The notes: a model not told the origin generated them from the letters alone. 64,000 nt of DNA from Stenogyne calaminthoides (GCA_037126765.1 JBBCBC010000027.1:6286406-6350405), one strand, 5' to 3'. Positions 13,350 to 25,691 are shown, counted from the stretch's first letter. Translations and numbers: made by a program.

Positions 13350-14363
13350 CTAGAAGATTTTTGTGCTTGTTTTGCCAAATTCATAAGTCGCTTCTATAAG
13401 CTCCGAAGTGATTAGAGGATTAGACCCCATAGTTCTCTCGGGAGAAGAAACCAATGCATTAGCGGACCTATCTTTTCCCTTATTCCTCTTGGACCCTTCC
13501 AAACCGGGAGGGTAACCAATCAACTCAAAACATCTATCATTTGAAATGGCCACTTCCATTACAATTTGTACATTTTAACCCTTTCTTCTTTGTCTTTATA
13601 AAACCTAGAGTTATTTGCTAGCATGGCCCTGATTTCGGGCAAGACATGATTAGGCATAACTAAAGCTCTCTGGGATTCTTCTTGAAGCAACAGAGCATAG
13701 ACTTTAGCAAGAGTGGGAAACGGCTTGTGTAGCAAGAATTGACTACGAATGGCAGCATAAGACTCACTTAATCCAATTAAGAACTTCATGACACAATCCT
13801 GTTCTTGAGAAGCAACCAATTATCTAGGGATATCACAAGTACAGTTCACCATTACTCCACAATTACAAGTAAACACCGGTTTGTGACTAACATGCTCGTC
13901 CCCACAAATACTTAAACTCATTATAGTAATTGACCATGGACTTAGAACCTTGAGCAATATTAGTTAAAGATTTTTCTAATTGGAAAATCTTTGAAAGATC
14001 AGAACATTCGTAGCGAGCGATTAACTCATGCCAAACTTCTCTAGCAGTTTTAAAGTACCTCAAAGTCTTCTTGATGTCTGGAGAAACCGAATTGAGGATC
14101 CACTGCAAAACCAAGTCATTCGCCCGTATGTATGCCGCAAAAACCGCTCGATCACCATCTTGACTCGGAACAGGGAGAGAACCATCCACAAGCTGAAGTT
14201 TGTTCTTCACGCTGAGACCACGCGCCACCGACTGCTGCCAAGATATAAAATTCGCCCCATCCAGAGGCTCGAGGGCAATAGACATAGCCGGATTATCATT
14301 GTGGTGAAGGAAATACGGAGAGAGCGGATTCACCGCAGGATCGAGAGAAACACTCGTCGCCAT
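13350..14363 (-). pseudogene. Copia gag (capsid) region, frameshifted
   Basis: The gag frame opens at 14363 (MATSVSLDPAVNPLSPYFLH) and shows the Copia capsid signature around 'LDGANFISWQQSVARGL'. It runs for 158 codons to a stop at 13887. Sequence continuing the same protein lies in another frame at about 13559-13890 (CVMKFLIGLSESYAAIRSQ), after a frameshift and a TAA near 13820. It shifts again at 13350-13559 (RCFELIGYPPG, the zinc-knuckle neighbourhood). At least two frameshifts and one stop prevent an intact capsid protein. Confidence 0.85.
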
Positions 14364-14591
14364 CAGAGAAAATCTCCAAGAACTGGATTAAACTGGAACG
14401 CGAAGGAATTCGCAAAATTGGAACAAGAAACCAACAAATTTCAACAAGAATTGTTGAAATCAAGACACCAAAACTCTGAAAACGAACGGAACAATAAAAC
14501 CCGAACGAATCAGAAAACAAATTGAGTGTAAAACTCGTATCATAAGCGGAAGCAAGGATCGAATGGCATTACCAGTATAAAACTGATACCA

Positions 14592-14842
14592 TATTAACAA
14601 TTTGAACAGATATTGAAGAAGAAGAAAGATGAATATTGATTGAGAGGAATTGTATTTGTTACAAGTGATAGAATGAACCAAAACGGAAAAGTTAATCTAT
14701 TCGGACCTAATGTGAGAACTTATATTGAGTAACTCCCTTCTAACTAACTCCTATTAGCAACTTTACAAAATATAATAAAAAGAATAACAACTTTACAAAA
14801 TAGAAGTGTTAAATGAAATAACACTTCTCTATTTACTCTTTA
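14592..14842 (-). repeat. 5' LTR of the Copia element (251 bp)
   Basis: This is the upstream LTR in element orientation. It is followed on the minus strand directly by the TGGTATCAG primer-binding site (near 14583-14591). It differs from the other LTR by about ten substitutions and one single-base indel apart from the 30-bp repeat. Confidence 0.9.
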
Positions 14843-15934
14843 AGTTCTCTCTCATCTAAGGTACTCATAAATCATAATTACTCCCGAATTAAAATGGCAA
14901 TCGATTTTTATTTTATTTTATATTTTTCTCGCGAATTCTGAATTTTGGATCAGTTTATGATTTTGGGGAAACAGATTAGGCGGCAAGGGTGTGACGATGA
15001 AAAGCTCGATGCAACGGCCAGAGAGGCGAAGGGAAGATTGGATCGGAGGTTGCAAAATCACTGAAAAATTGGAAATCACAAATCTAAAGGTAGAAAAACA
15101 AACTGTTATAGATTCTATTTGATTTAATTTTGTAATTTAAACAGTATTACGTTGAAGATTATCTGGTGCATAAGTGATACTTTTCAATGTAAACAAGTAA
15201 TACTGTTGAGGTGAAACTAAACTAATTTGATTCCACAATTTAGTTTTAAAATAAAGTTCGATTTACAACGGATCTAATTATGTGAAATCATATTATTGAA
15301 TTTCAGGAAAGCAGAAGAACAAGACAGATCAACATGTGTGAGAAGTAGATGATTGTGGAAGAGTGGATTCCAAAGATTTTAAATTGGAGTTGCTACGTTG
15401 ATTGCGCGGCTGAAAAGGGTTTACACTTTACAGGATTTGATATTTTTCAATTCGATTTACCTAATTTGTTTAATTATATTGAGTCAATTTTAACAGAAAT
15501 AATTTATGCTTAAAAAGGATATTAAGGAGGTAGAGACTATTGCTCTGATGCAGTCACGTGTTGGGTGGATGTAATTTTCAGTCGTTTTGTATTCATCTTA
15601 TCAATAAATGATGCTACGCATGTATGCTAATGCAGGCATGGGGTGATGTTTGATCTATAATTACTTTTATGATAATTTTTTCTCCCAAATACGAAAGATT
15701 ACAACTTACAAGAGAAGAAGAACAAACAATAACAATAAAAAAAGTCACATCTCAGTGTTTAATATTATTCACTTTCAATTCTCAACTTATTAGTCACTTT
15801 CAATGTTTATATCGGAGGATACATTTCTTAATTTTTTGAAAACTTTTGTGATATATCTTATAACTTTTAATTGTTTAGGTGATAAAATGAGAGTTTGGAA
15901 TCAAAAAGTCAAATGAAGAAATTAATGATAAATG

Positions 15935-16048
15935 AGGTACATTTGCGCGCAACCGGGACATAATTTGTACATTAACGCCTCAATGCTTTGAAAGAGATGA
16001 AGGTTGATTTATGTTAATTTATACTCTGTCTCATACGAGTTTTTGTCA
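15935..16048 (+). repeat. GAGACGGTCTC-family short repeat, copy A
   Basis: This copy shares the family order: GGTACATTTGC, then GACATAATTTGTACATTAACGCCTC, then TTAATTTATACTCTGTCTCATACGAGTTTTTGTC. It is diverged from the better-preserved copies at 54858 and 57008. Confidence 0.6.
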
Positions 16049-16086
16049 TGATTTTAATATTAACGATCATCTTTTATTTTGAAAAG

Positions 16087-16587
16087 AAAAAAATTACAAA
16101 TGATCTTGTAACTTTGGCTGAATTCACAAATAGTTGTATAAATTTTTACTTTATCAATTTTGGTCATTTTGATTTCAATTTTAGTCATTTTGGTCGAAAA
16201 TATGATTTAGCATATAAAATGATGTGAAAAAAATATTGAAATGATTGAGTTCAGTGAGAGGAAGAGAATAGTAGAGGTTTCGACCTTCAACGTAAATCAC
16301 TCAAAATTAGCCAAAATAATATATGGAATGCGTGATTTCAATTCACGAGGGAGATGTAATCAAAACATGAAATTGATTCATGGTTTTTCTTCCATGATGA
16401 AAGACAGTTCAAATGAGAGTGATATCGACAATCGACGTGACCAGAATAAATAGTTAAATTAAAATTTGGATCAAATTTTAAATCATCCAACAAAAAAGAC
16501 TAAAATTAATACTAAAATGATCAAATTTAATAAAATAAAAATTTAAAGGACCATTTATGAAACAAACTATTTGTGATTTTTTTCACC
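16087..16587. repeat. inverted-repeat MITE upstream of the S9 gene
   Basis: The left end (AAAAAAATTACAAATGATC...AACTTTGG...TTTTGGTCATTTTG) and right end (...CAAAATGATCAAATTTAATAAAATAAAAATTTAAAGGACCATTTATGA...ATTTGTGATTTTTTTC, in reverse complement) are imperfect inverted arms of about 70 bp. The interior is non-coding. It lies about 130 bp upstream of the hydrolase start codon. Confidence 0.5.
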
Positions 16588-16712
16588 TTATTTTGTAAAA
16601 GATGATGCTGCGTCAGAAATTTGGAAAAGTCTAAAAAAAAAAAATTATATTTTTTCCAAATATACAAAATATTTCATTTTAAAGTAGATTAGCATAAAAC
16701 CTCACCCAGCAA

Positions 16713-19700
16713 ATGGCATTTTTTGGTTCAATACTGTCTCGCTCTCGTCACTTGCACTGCCCCATCTCCCCTTTTCACTTGCGATATTCAAACTTTCGAG
16801 AATCATTGATATTCCGCCAATACTTCAATGGTAGAAGACGAGTTTCAACTGTAATCAAAATGTCTTCTGCTTCAGAAACCGCAAAAATTGCCGCTGAAGA
16901 AACTAAGCTCACTGCTCCCTACGGTTCCTGGAAGTCGCCTATCACTGCAAACATTGTTTCTGGCTCAGATAAACGGCTCGGCGGCTTAGCCGCCGACTCT
17001 TTGGGCCACCTCTATTGGGTCGAATCTCGACCGTCGGAATCCGGGTGAGTATTCGCGCGTTGTTGCTGCTGCTGCTTATATGCTTGAATACAATTAATGT
17101 ATGATGTTTTGCTTATATGCTTGATTTTGGGGTATATTACTGTTGAGACCTAAACCTACGTCGTTTTGTGCTTCTGGATTTGTTTTATGCTGCTTTTGAT
17201 TTGAAAAGTGTGGTTATCTGTTTTAGGCGAAGATATTGAAACAGTGGGATGATGCATATTCAGAAACAGTGTATTGAGTTTGTTCAATACACGTGTCTAG
17301 CTGAAATTCTGCTTTTTTTTTTTTGGTCCACTTTTGAGAGCGTGTAGATAAATCTCTTCCAATCTGAAATATTGAATTTTACGGGTGCACATAATCTGCT
17401 ATGTATCATTATTCAGGTTGCGAGGAATTTATGCTTCGTAAATGAATTTAAATTTTGAATGGTTGGTCTGTCTTTGTGTGAAATTTCAGAAGAAATGTGC
17501 TGGTACGACAAGCAGAGAGCGAAGAGGGAACACCACTTGATATTACACCGGAAAATTTTGCCGTCAGGACTGTGGCACAAGAATATGGTGGTGTGGCCTT
17601 TAGCATTTCAGGGGACTTTGTTATCTTTTCAAATTACAAGGATCAAAGACTGTACAAGCTGTCACTTTCATCTCAAGGTCAATCTATGTTGATATGCTTA
17701 TTTTTATGGATATTGCTAATGATTTTCTATTAGGCTCCATTTGGATGGATGGATTTAGAAATCCATAGATTTTACACACAAATCATGCTCGCCAATGGAT
17801 TTACAAATATTTGGACGTGAGAATTTAGGGAAGAGAGTGAAGGGGAAGAGGGGGAAGGGGTAGAGATGAGGAGATTTCACAAATGACTAGGTTTTGATGA
17901 GGATTTGAAATCCCTCCATTTTACACTAACTTCTCAAATCTAAGTATTTGTAAATCCATTGGAGAGTGATGATTTGTGAGTAAAATCCATGCATTTCCAA
18001 ATCCACTATCCAAATGGAGCCTTAAGGTTTTTCAAATAGATCTGTTATCAAAATTGTAAAATAAATTCAGTTTTATTGAACACTTTTTAGTTATTTACTA
18101 TATTCATTGGTGTAGCAGATTCTGCCCCTGTGCCACTTACGCCGGAATATAATGGGGAACTTGTGTGCTATGCTGATGGAGTATTTGATGCTCGATTTAA
18201 TCGCTATCTGACAGTGATGGAAGGTGGTTTATGAATTCATCCTTCGTTGTCCTACAATCTACCTAAGAAGATTTTATTTATAGATTTCTCATATTTTCCA
18301 GTTTTTATTCATGAAAATTATGATTGCTTTATAATGCTTTTTCTATTAGATCCTCGTGGATGTAGTATGAGTGCCACCAAGACAACAATTGCTTCTATTG
18401 ATCTCTGTGGAAACCAAATAAAAGGTAAACATTACATCTGTGGTTGGACATATGTGATTATCTTTTTAAATAGATGGTTGAATTTCTGAAGCTGCTGTAT
18501 ATATAAACATTACCATTCAAAATGCAGAACCTAAAATATTAGTTGAAGGCAATGACTTCTATGCTTTTCCACGGCTTGACCAAAAAGGAGAACGAGTGGC
18601 ATGGATTGAATGGGGTCATCCCAACATGCCATGGGACAGGTCCCAACTTTGGGTTGGATACATATCCGAGAATGGGTAGGTAGCTCAAATATTCTTTTGC
18701 CATTGTGAAATATCTTCTCAGTTCTTGCATTGATTTTTATTAAGGTTTATTATTTGCATTAGGTTCTAATTTACATCGATAAAGCTCTAATGAAACTCTT
18801 ACTGTTAGATTTCCTGCATCTTTTGCCTAACTATTCTTATTCCTGATTGTTTTGACAGCCACCTACTTTCCTTTCCTATTATTGCTTGCAGATTTTTTCT
18901 TTTGATATGTGTTAGAATCCTGATTGTTTCTTGTATTGGTTTAAATTACTGCTTTCCAGAGACATAAAAAACCGTATTTGTGTTGCTGGAGGCGATCCAT
19001 CAATTGTTGAATCACCAACTGAACCTAAGTGGTCACCTGAAGGTACTGATAATACCTTTGTAGTAATATGTTTATTTTTTTGGTCAGTTGTCAATGCATA
19101 ATAAGCACTTCATGGTGCAACTGAATTACAAACAAGATCTGATGAAATTGGTTTTTGTGTAATATTTAATTTATTAAAATTCTGAAGGTGCATTTAAATC
19201 GGATAACATAAAGTTTCATTCAGATTAGGCTATTGAAAAGAACTGTTTTATTATCTGTTGCATTCATTTGGATTTTCCAATATCCTGATTTTGAAAAGAT
19301 CATTACATTATAAAAATTAAAATCTTGAAGAAAATCTGAGTTATTTAGAACTGTACACCTAATCCATTAGAGGCTTATACTTCCATTTAGTTCAAGGGAT
19401 GCTAATGGAATGAGACAAAATCTTAGTGCACTAATCACGAGCATATCAATATTCTATGTTGATGAATCTCCAACTTGAAACCATAGCTATGGAGGTAGTC
19501 TCAGATCATATGTGCAGTCAATCATGCCTCAAATCTTAGTGCAGTGCTTAATCTAACCGAATGGTGTGTAATTAATAATAAATTTCCAATTTAATATTAA
19601 GACTGTTTATGCAAGACTAATTTTATAAATGATTTATTGTCCTTTTCTCATTATATTTCAGGGGAACTTTTCTTCATAACTGACAGAAAAAGTGGGTTTT

Positions 19701-22700
19701 GGAATATCTACAGATGGGTATGTATTCATCTTAGGCAAAATTCGTATGAGACGGTCTCATACATGAGACGGTGCAATCTAGCACAAATCAACACCCACCC
19801 CTTTCAAAGTGTTAAAAGAGCCCTACCCAAATTATGCCCCGTTCACTGTGTCAGACTGTCTCATGCCAGTGTGCCTCTTCATGTTATAGTTTGTTATCTA
19901 GTTCAGTGGGAGAATATATAGATATGATTTCGTTTGGATAGTCAATTAATGAATCTTGAATCAGATTGAGGGAAAGTTTTGATGGTTGACAGATTGACGG
20001 AGAACCCAAATATTTCAAGAAAATTAAGGTTGTTTTGTTTGGTTTTTCGTAAAAAATTAAGATTTGTGAAATTCTGAACTTGGGTTTAAAGGTTTGAATT
20101 AGATAAAAAAATGATAGGAAAATAAAGTTAGAAACAATAGATATCTCCGAAGAAAGGAGTGAGTAATAACCTTAGCAGGGAAATCATATCATACTTTACA
20201 TTTTGATAATAGTCAACAACTATTTTCATCATACGACTTCAGAAAGAAGTACATGTTTCCTACACTTGCTCTAGTAGGTGTAATAAAACTACTGACATGC
20301 TAATTCTGGGGACCTGGACTAATTTAGATTGGTGATTATCAATAAGATATAAATAACAGCAGAACACAAGAAATAAGATTCATCGACTAATTTTACAACA
20401 AAATTCAAGATTACGTGCTCTATAAAATTTTTTAACAAAATGAAGATTCCTGAATTTTCATAAACTTCAAATGAATTGCAACTATTTAGTGGTTATATTA
20501 AACATCCTAGTGAACAAAGTTCTATATTGGTTCTTAAACAATTAAATCTTATCCTTAAAATATGAACTCATCCAGTCTGTCAAATATCAACTGAGGGTTG
20601 AGGATGTCAGGCTCAGGCCACAATATGTTGTTCAGCTGTGGCAAGTGGCATTACCTTTTTCAATCCTACATCTGGTCATTTTTTTTTTTATATATTGGAA
20701 AGTATTGGGTTTGTGGCTTTGAGATTGTTATCTGATTATTTTACCCTGATCTCATGTTTCCCTAATTTTTTAGGTGGAATCCACAAATGAAGTACTGCCT
20801 GTTTACTCCTTAGATGGTGAATTCTCAAAACCATTATGGGTTTTTGGTTTGAACTCATTTGATTTTGTTCACAAACCTGACCAAAAGAGCTTAATTTCCT
20901 GCAACTACAGGTGATGTGAAGAAAGTCATGTTAGGCGATTCCAAATTTGTCTTAATAAATTTTGTTTCTTCCATATATATGCTATTGTAGTGGGTCAGAT
21001 TTCTTTTGCATTATTCATGAGGTTTTATTCAAGTTGGTGAAAATATCTGCAGGTTGAATGGAAAGTCATACCTTGGAATTCTGGATGTAACACAGAGCAA
21101 ATTATCGCTACTTGATATTCCATTCACAGATATTAATAATTTAGTAAATAACATTGCCTCAATTTCTACATTTTTAATCCTTTTCCATATGAAAATGAAT
21201 CAAGTGGATATTATAATTTTAAAAAAGAAAACCATTTTCTATGCAGATATCTGGGCCTGACTGTTTGTATATAGAGGGAGCATCTGCTGTTCATCCTCTA
21301 TCAATAGCTAAGGTGTTGTCTCTTGTTATTTTCCAATGAGAACATATAGCAAAGTTGGTAATTAATGCTCTTGAAAATTTTGGGATTTTGACTTTTTTTT
21401 AAGCATTCCATATCCGGCACTGTTTTTTCAGGTGATATTGGATGATCACATCTCGAAAGCAGTTGATTTTAGGATAATGTGGTCTTCTTCTTATATAGCT
21501 CCATCATATAGACCATATATAAGCTCGCCTGAACTGATTGAGTTCCCTACAGAAGTTCCAGGAGAAACTGCATATGCTTACTTTTACCCCCCAACGAACC
21601 CTCTATTTGAAGCTACTCTGGAGGAGAAACCTCCACTGCTGTTAAAGAGTCACGGTATTGTTGTGGCTTTCTTCTCAATATAATATCTTAATAATACAGC
21701 TGTGAATTACACAAATTTTACTTGCAACAGTTTTAGTTGCTTAATTTATCTTTGGATAATATATTTTAGATCCATAAAGTTTACTTTTTTCCAGATTTGG
21801 TTCCCCTCTTGAACTCACTATCAAACTTGTTCCATGGAAGTACACACTTACTCCCACATATGGTCTCACCTTTAGTTGACTATCTGTTGACTGACGGATT
21901 CAACTATTTGGGGGTGCTAAATGTAATTAATAATTTTTAAATAATTACATTTAGCACCCCGAGATAGTTGATTCCATCAATGGACAGTCAACTAAGGGTG
22001 AGAGCAAGTGTGGGGGCAAGTATACTTTCATGCCCCGTTTGGTTTGCAGGATTGATCGGGATAGACCATGATTAGGATTTTAATCCCAACTAATCTACCG
22101 TTTGATTTGAAGGATGAAGGCCCATGATATACTTTAAGCCCGGATAGAAAATGTACAAAATCCCTCCATGGAGGGATATGTCAATCCCATGTGGAAGGTT
22201 ACAAATTGTCCTTCTATTGTTTGAATAGATTCACAAGAATGAAGTGTTTGTTTCAATTCAATTTAAGGGTGTTTATGACATTTCAATAGGTATCCCATCT
22301 AATCTCTCAATCTAATCCTACAATCCAAACACATATCTTGATTCAACAAATCCAATCTTACTCAATCCCACTCAATCCTATCACACCTAATCAATTCAAT
22401 CCCGTGAACCAAACACCCCCTCAGGAGTATGTTTGATAGTAACTGCAAGAGGGGGATCAAAATTGAAAAAAAAAAAAAAGAACTTTAGGGATCAAAAATG
22501 ATATATCCCTTTCTCTTGTGCTATTTGAACTTTATGACTTTGGGAAGTGATTTCATTTGCTACACCATCTTGAAGGAGCCTTTCTATGTAATAGTCAAGC
22601 GAGTCTATATGTGGGTATTACATTCAAATTGAAATTGTATTAGTGTCAAATTGAAATTTTGACATGGTTTACATAAAAATGGGTTTGGTTTGAGGATTGC

Positions 22701-25691
22701 TGAAAGATTTCTTTCGTTTTTTAATTTTCTTTTTGGTTGTTAGTCCCATAAGAACACATGTGAGATGACCTGATATGAACAAGAGTGTAATATGTATATT
22801 CTAGTCTTCTGTCCAGAATATGAATTATATTTGCATGTATGTATATGTCACAAACTTTGTGCATAAAATTGGACACTCACACATGATAGGGTAGTGAATG
22901 CCACCTTTTTGCTTGTATAATACGGGGGGAGAGTTGGCATGCGTGCCATGTTATTTTTTTATTGAGATTATATGCTAAAAAGATATATTTTGAGTGATTT
23001 TTTTAAATTCCATTTAAAAAATTGGAACTCTATTTAATTATTTATGCACGATACAGGAGGCCCCACTGCTGAGACTCGTGGCATTTTAAATCTCAACATC
23101 CAATTTTGGACCAGTCGAGGATGGGCTTTTGTGGATGTCAATTACGGTGGAAGCACTGGTATCAAGCCTTGTCCCTCTTTTTCCCCATCCATTTTCTTTT
23201 TCCGTCATCATGCTCCATTCCAAGTCAGTACTGTTGATATTTTAGTTATATTCTGAAGGTTATGGTCGTAAATACCGAGATAGGCTACTCGGGCACTGGG
23301 GAGTTACTGATGTCAATGATTGCTGCAGCTGTGCCAAGTTTTTGGTATCATAAGTTTTCAGTTGTCTAATAGTAATGGGGAAAAATTGACTTTTTTAGTC
23401 TTGCAAGTTACCCCTATTTCAGTTTGAAATCCTGTCGACTTTCACGAATTGAAAGTAGTCCTTTAACTTTCCATTTTTCGACTTTTTTGTCCAATTACCA
23501 GCCGTAGGAGGTGAAACATTCTGTTGAGAAATCAAACTCAACCACGTGGACAAATCAGACTCTGCCACATCAGCGTCAACCGGATGTTTCATCTCATACA
23601 GCCGGTTATCGGACTAAAAAAAAAAATCGAAAGTTGCAGGACTTATTTCAATTTGTGACAATCAACCGGACTGAAATCAAAATCATAGTAACTTATAAGA
23701 TTAAAAAACTATTTTCCCTAATAATGGGCACAAATATGACCTTGACCTGGTGATGTAATTTTCGGTTGAAGGTTGATAGTGGAAAAGTTGATGGTGAAAG
23801 ATTATGCATCACTGGGGGTTCTGCTGGTGGATACACAACCCTAGCCGCCCTTGCATTTAGAGACACATTTAAAGCAGGCGCATCACTGTATGGTGTAAGT
23901 GCGAATTGTCCTTATGAGGATTTCATACTTAATCACAATTATAGCCTTTTCTCATATCATTCTTTGGCATTGCTGATTCAACTGCGCCTTGTTAACAAAT
24001 TGATTATATCATAGCTTTCTTTTGGAAGAAAATGTCTCAAAATGGCAATGTATGTAGGCATCAAGTTGGGTTTAGTGCAAAATTAGAAGATAATCAGTAA
24101 AACAAGATAAAAGCTGGTTTACAATTTATGAGGTCTACAAAATCTGTAATATAACTCCTAATAACCTAGTAATTTATTTTTGATAATGATGAATTAACAG
24201 ATCCCTACACTATCAACGTTTAATCTGATAGGCCATAAAACACTTTTTTAAAAAAAAACCCTTTACCCTTCAAGTATTAAAATGTTATTAACGAGCTCCA
24301 TCGAGATGAAAATTGATGGAATTTTTCGATTTATCTCAAGTGTCCCTGTTAAACTATATGTACGTTAATTTTATTAAAATACAGATGTGTTTTATGCTTT
24401 TATTTGGCTTGCCTGGACTAGTTGCAAAAAAATGACTTTCAACTCAATCTGTAGAGTTCTTGTTTTAACTCGAAAGCCTCACCAATAATCTTTTGGTAAT
24501 GCCTATTGATATAATATTTTTTTGGTTATTGGTTCATGTATATTTTTGGAATTAGTGTTATGATGTACAACATAATTTACTTTTTATTCCAACAGATTGC
24601 TGACTTAAATTCATTGAAGGCCGACATGCCCAAGTTTGAATCCCACTACATCGACAATCTTGTAGGTAATGAATCAACGTCATGTTCAACAATACTTCGT
24701 TTCATGCAACTTTATTGAAAGTACTCGGTGGACTACTTGAACCCTTACAGGAGACGAGAGTGCGTACTTTGAGAGATCACCTATCAATTTTGTGGATAAG
24801 TTTTCCTGCCCCATAATTGTATTTCAAGGTCTAGAAGACAAGGTATGTATGCATGGAATGTATGACCTTCCCTTTATTTATTCTTTTATTTTGTTAATGG
24901 TAGGATATTGTTCATTTGTGTCCCCCTGATTAGGGTCGGAAATTTTGCGTTCATGTCGTGGTGTTGCTATCGTGTTATCCATTTTATTTGAGAGTAACAC
25001 GTAGGTGCACCAGTTGCACGGCAACTGTTGCAATCTTGACAATTTAGACTATAAAATTTCAACCTTTTTTTTTCAGATCATAGAGTCATGTGATGAAAAG
25101 TATTAGATCATAAAAGTATTGATACTGTTGAGCTTACAAACAAAATACTTTCTTTTGTACGAACTAATACTTCTCATCGTATATTTAAGTTTTTATTTTT
25201 GTGAATGAGTCAAACTTTAGTCAAAATTGCACAGTGCAGGGCAACTGGTGTGGAAATGTTTTTGCCTTAATTTTATTATTATAATCATGAAAATAAGTAT
25301 AATGTTAATGAAATTTGAAAATTAGGCATTCATTTATTTTTGTGGATACAGGTTGTGCTACCTAATCAAGCTCGTAAAATCTACCATGCTTTGAAGAATA
25401 AAGGTTTGCCTGTTGCTCTCGTGGAATATGAAGGAGAAGGACATGGTTTCCGCAAGGTGTATATATGTATATAAATATATTTGCTCATCTCGTTCTATCA
25501 GTCGTGTACTCGTGTATTATATATTTGTGTGTCCCTCCCAGTATGTAGTGTTATTCTGATTATTATGTTGATTGCAGGCTGAGAATATCAAGTTCACTCT
25601 TGAGCAACAGATGACCTTCTTTGCCCGTTTAGTCGGGCATTTTGATGTTGCCGATGATATTACTCCCATCAAAATTGATAACCTCGACTAA
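16713..25691 (+). CDS. S9-family serine hydrolase (prolyl-oligopeptidase / acylaminoacyl-peptidase-like)
   Basis: Eighteen exons join in frame to 731 residues: 16713-17044, 17490-17677, 18119-18223, 18350-18424, 18528-18675, 18960-19042, 19662-19717, 20774-20910, 21053-21143, 21247-21312, 21432-21654, 23057-23158, 23259-23344, 23772-23894, 24596-24665, 24751-24842, 25352-25456, 25578-25691. The N-terminal half is a beta-propeller-like region. The C-terminal half is an alpha/beta-hydrolase with nucleophile Ser581 (GGSAGG), Asp658 (GLEDK) and His690 (GEGHGF), the S9 triad. The oxyanion-side HGGPT motif spans exons 11-12. The family removes residues or dipeptides from peptide N-termini. The first 49 residues are rich in Ser, Arg and Phe with few acidic residues, so a chloroplast or mitochondrial transit peptide is plausible. 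Met50 offers an alternative cytosolic start. An AATAAA lies at 25872. It resembles the plant At5g36210-type proteins. The substrate is unknown. Confidence 0.92.
17733..18021. mobile_element. PIF/Harbinger (Tourist-like) MITE in S9 intron 2
   Basis: The ends are inverted GGCTCCATTTGGAT...ATCCAAATGGAGCC, flanked by the 3-bp duplication TTA (17730-17732 and 18022-18024). The 289 bp size, terminal sequence and TTA target fit Tourist-like MITEs. Confidence 0.85.
19735..19876 (-). repeat. GAGACGGTCTC-family short repeat, copy B (S9 intron 7)
   Basis: It is in inverse orientation to copy D, running from TATGAGACGGTCTCATACATGAGACGG to GACTGTCTCATGCCAGTGTGCC. The family's middle part (CACCC...AAGTGTTAAAAG...AAATTATGCCCCG) is preserved. 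Confidence 0.7.
21839..22027. repeat. foldback repeat in S9 intron 11
   Basis: Two arms of about 90 bp are inverted around a short AT-rich centre near 21930. The left arm runs AAGTACACACTTACTCCCAC...TCACCTTTAGTTGACT...GGGGTGCTAAATGTAATTA. The right arm is its imperfect complement. It directly adjoins the Tourist-like element that starts at 22031. Confidence 0.75.
22031..22420. mobile_element. PIF/Harbinger-like MITE in S9 intron 11
   Basis: The ends are TGCCCCGTTTGGTTTGCAGG and GTGAACCAAACACCCCC, which match imperfectly as inverted repeats around GTTTGGTT. Flanking TCA occurs on both sides (22028-22030 and 22421-22423), consistent with a 3-bp duplication. No coding sequence is seen. Confidence 0.7.
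23377..23719. repeat. MITE in S9 intron 13, same family as the one in MCM3
   Basis: The ends are inverted: GGGGAAAAATTGACTTTTTT...CAAGTTACCCC on the left and GTAACTTATAAGATTAAAAAACTATTTTCCC on the right. The same arrangement and internal words (TGAAATCCTGTC, GGTGAAA, CACATCAG-like, AACCGG) recur at 33842-34154 in MCM3. Confidence 0.75.

Larger units (their letters stand above)
9724..14842 (-). mobile_element. Ty1/Copia LTR retrotransposon, decayed
   Basis: The element lies in minus orientation, with LTRs at 9724-10003 and 14592-14842. Flanks share AGTTCT (9718-9723 and 14843-14848), consistent with a 5-bp Copia duplication plus one chance base. A primer-binding site TGGTATCAG lies immediately inside the 5' LTR, complementary to initiator tRNA-Met. 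A purine tract GAGGGGGT abuts the 3' LTR. The order gag, protease, integrase, reverse transcriptase, RNase H defines Copia. LTR ends are TA...TA on each strand rather than TG...CA. The LTRs differ by about ten substitutions over 250 bp plus one 30-bp tandem repeat. Frameshifts and stops in gag and pol make it non-autonomous. Confidence 0.95.
9589..15089 (+). pseudogene. RING-family paralogue copy 1, exon 1 split by a Copia insertion
   Basis: Exon 1 starts at 9589 (MAGVLPGEAAR...SFCLYATNYQEF) and is cut at 9723 by the retrotransposon. It resumes at 14849-14860 and reaches a GT donor at 14861. Removing the element and one target duplication restores a 49-codon exon in frame. It clearly matches exon 1 of the intact gene at 26783 (MAGMLPGVEAA...SFCLYATNHESL). 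Exon 2 begins at 14975 and carries the family signature TAREAKGRLDRRLQ, but meets an in-frame TGA at 15062. The next candidate donor (after 15089) would give the wrong phase relative to copy 2. No third exon and no RING cysteines were found downstream. The copy is therefore dead from the insertion and probably also from the stop. Confidence 0.85.
15090..16712. other. interval between RING copy 1 and the S9 hydrolase gene
   Basis: No gene is recognised. A weak tract near 15380-15410 could be the degenerate remains of exon 3 of the broken RING-family paralogue, but the match is too poor to call. Two short repeats inside the interval are listed separately (15935-16048 and 16087-16587). The last 100 bp before 16713 are the leader or promoter side of the hydrolase gene. 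Confidence 0.4.

Noticed and set aside
14028..14525. 165-codon plus-strand open frame rich in Arg and Asn
   Set aside because: It is the antisense of the Copia gag region. The minus strand has the recognisable capsid motif and the start codon.
15300..15470. third exon or RING remnant of copy 1
   Set aside because: There is an acceptor-like AG and a few basic codons, but no cysteine/histidine pattern and several stops. The match is no better than chance.
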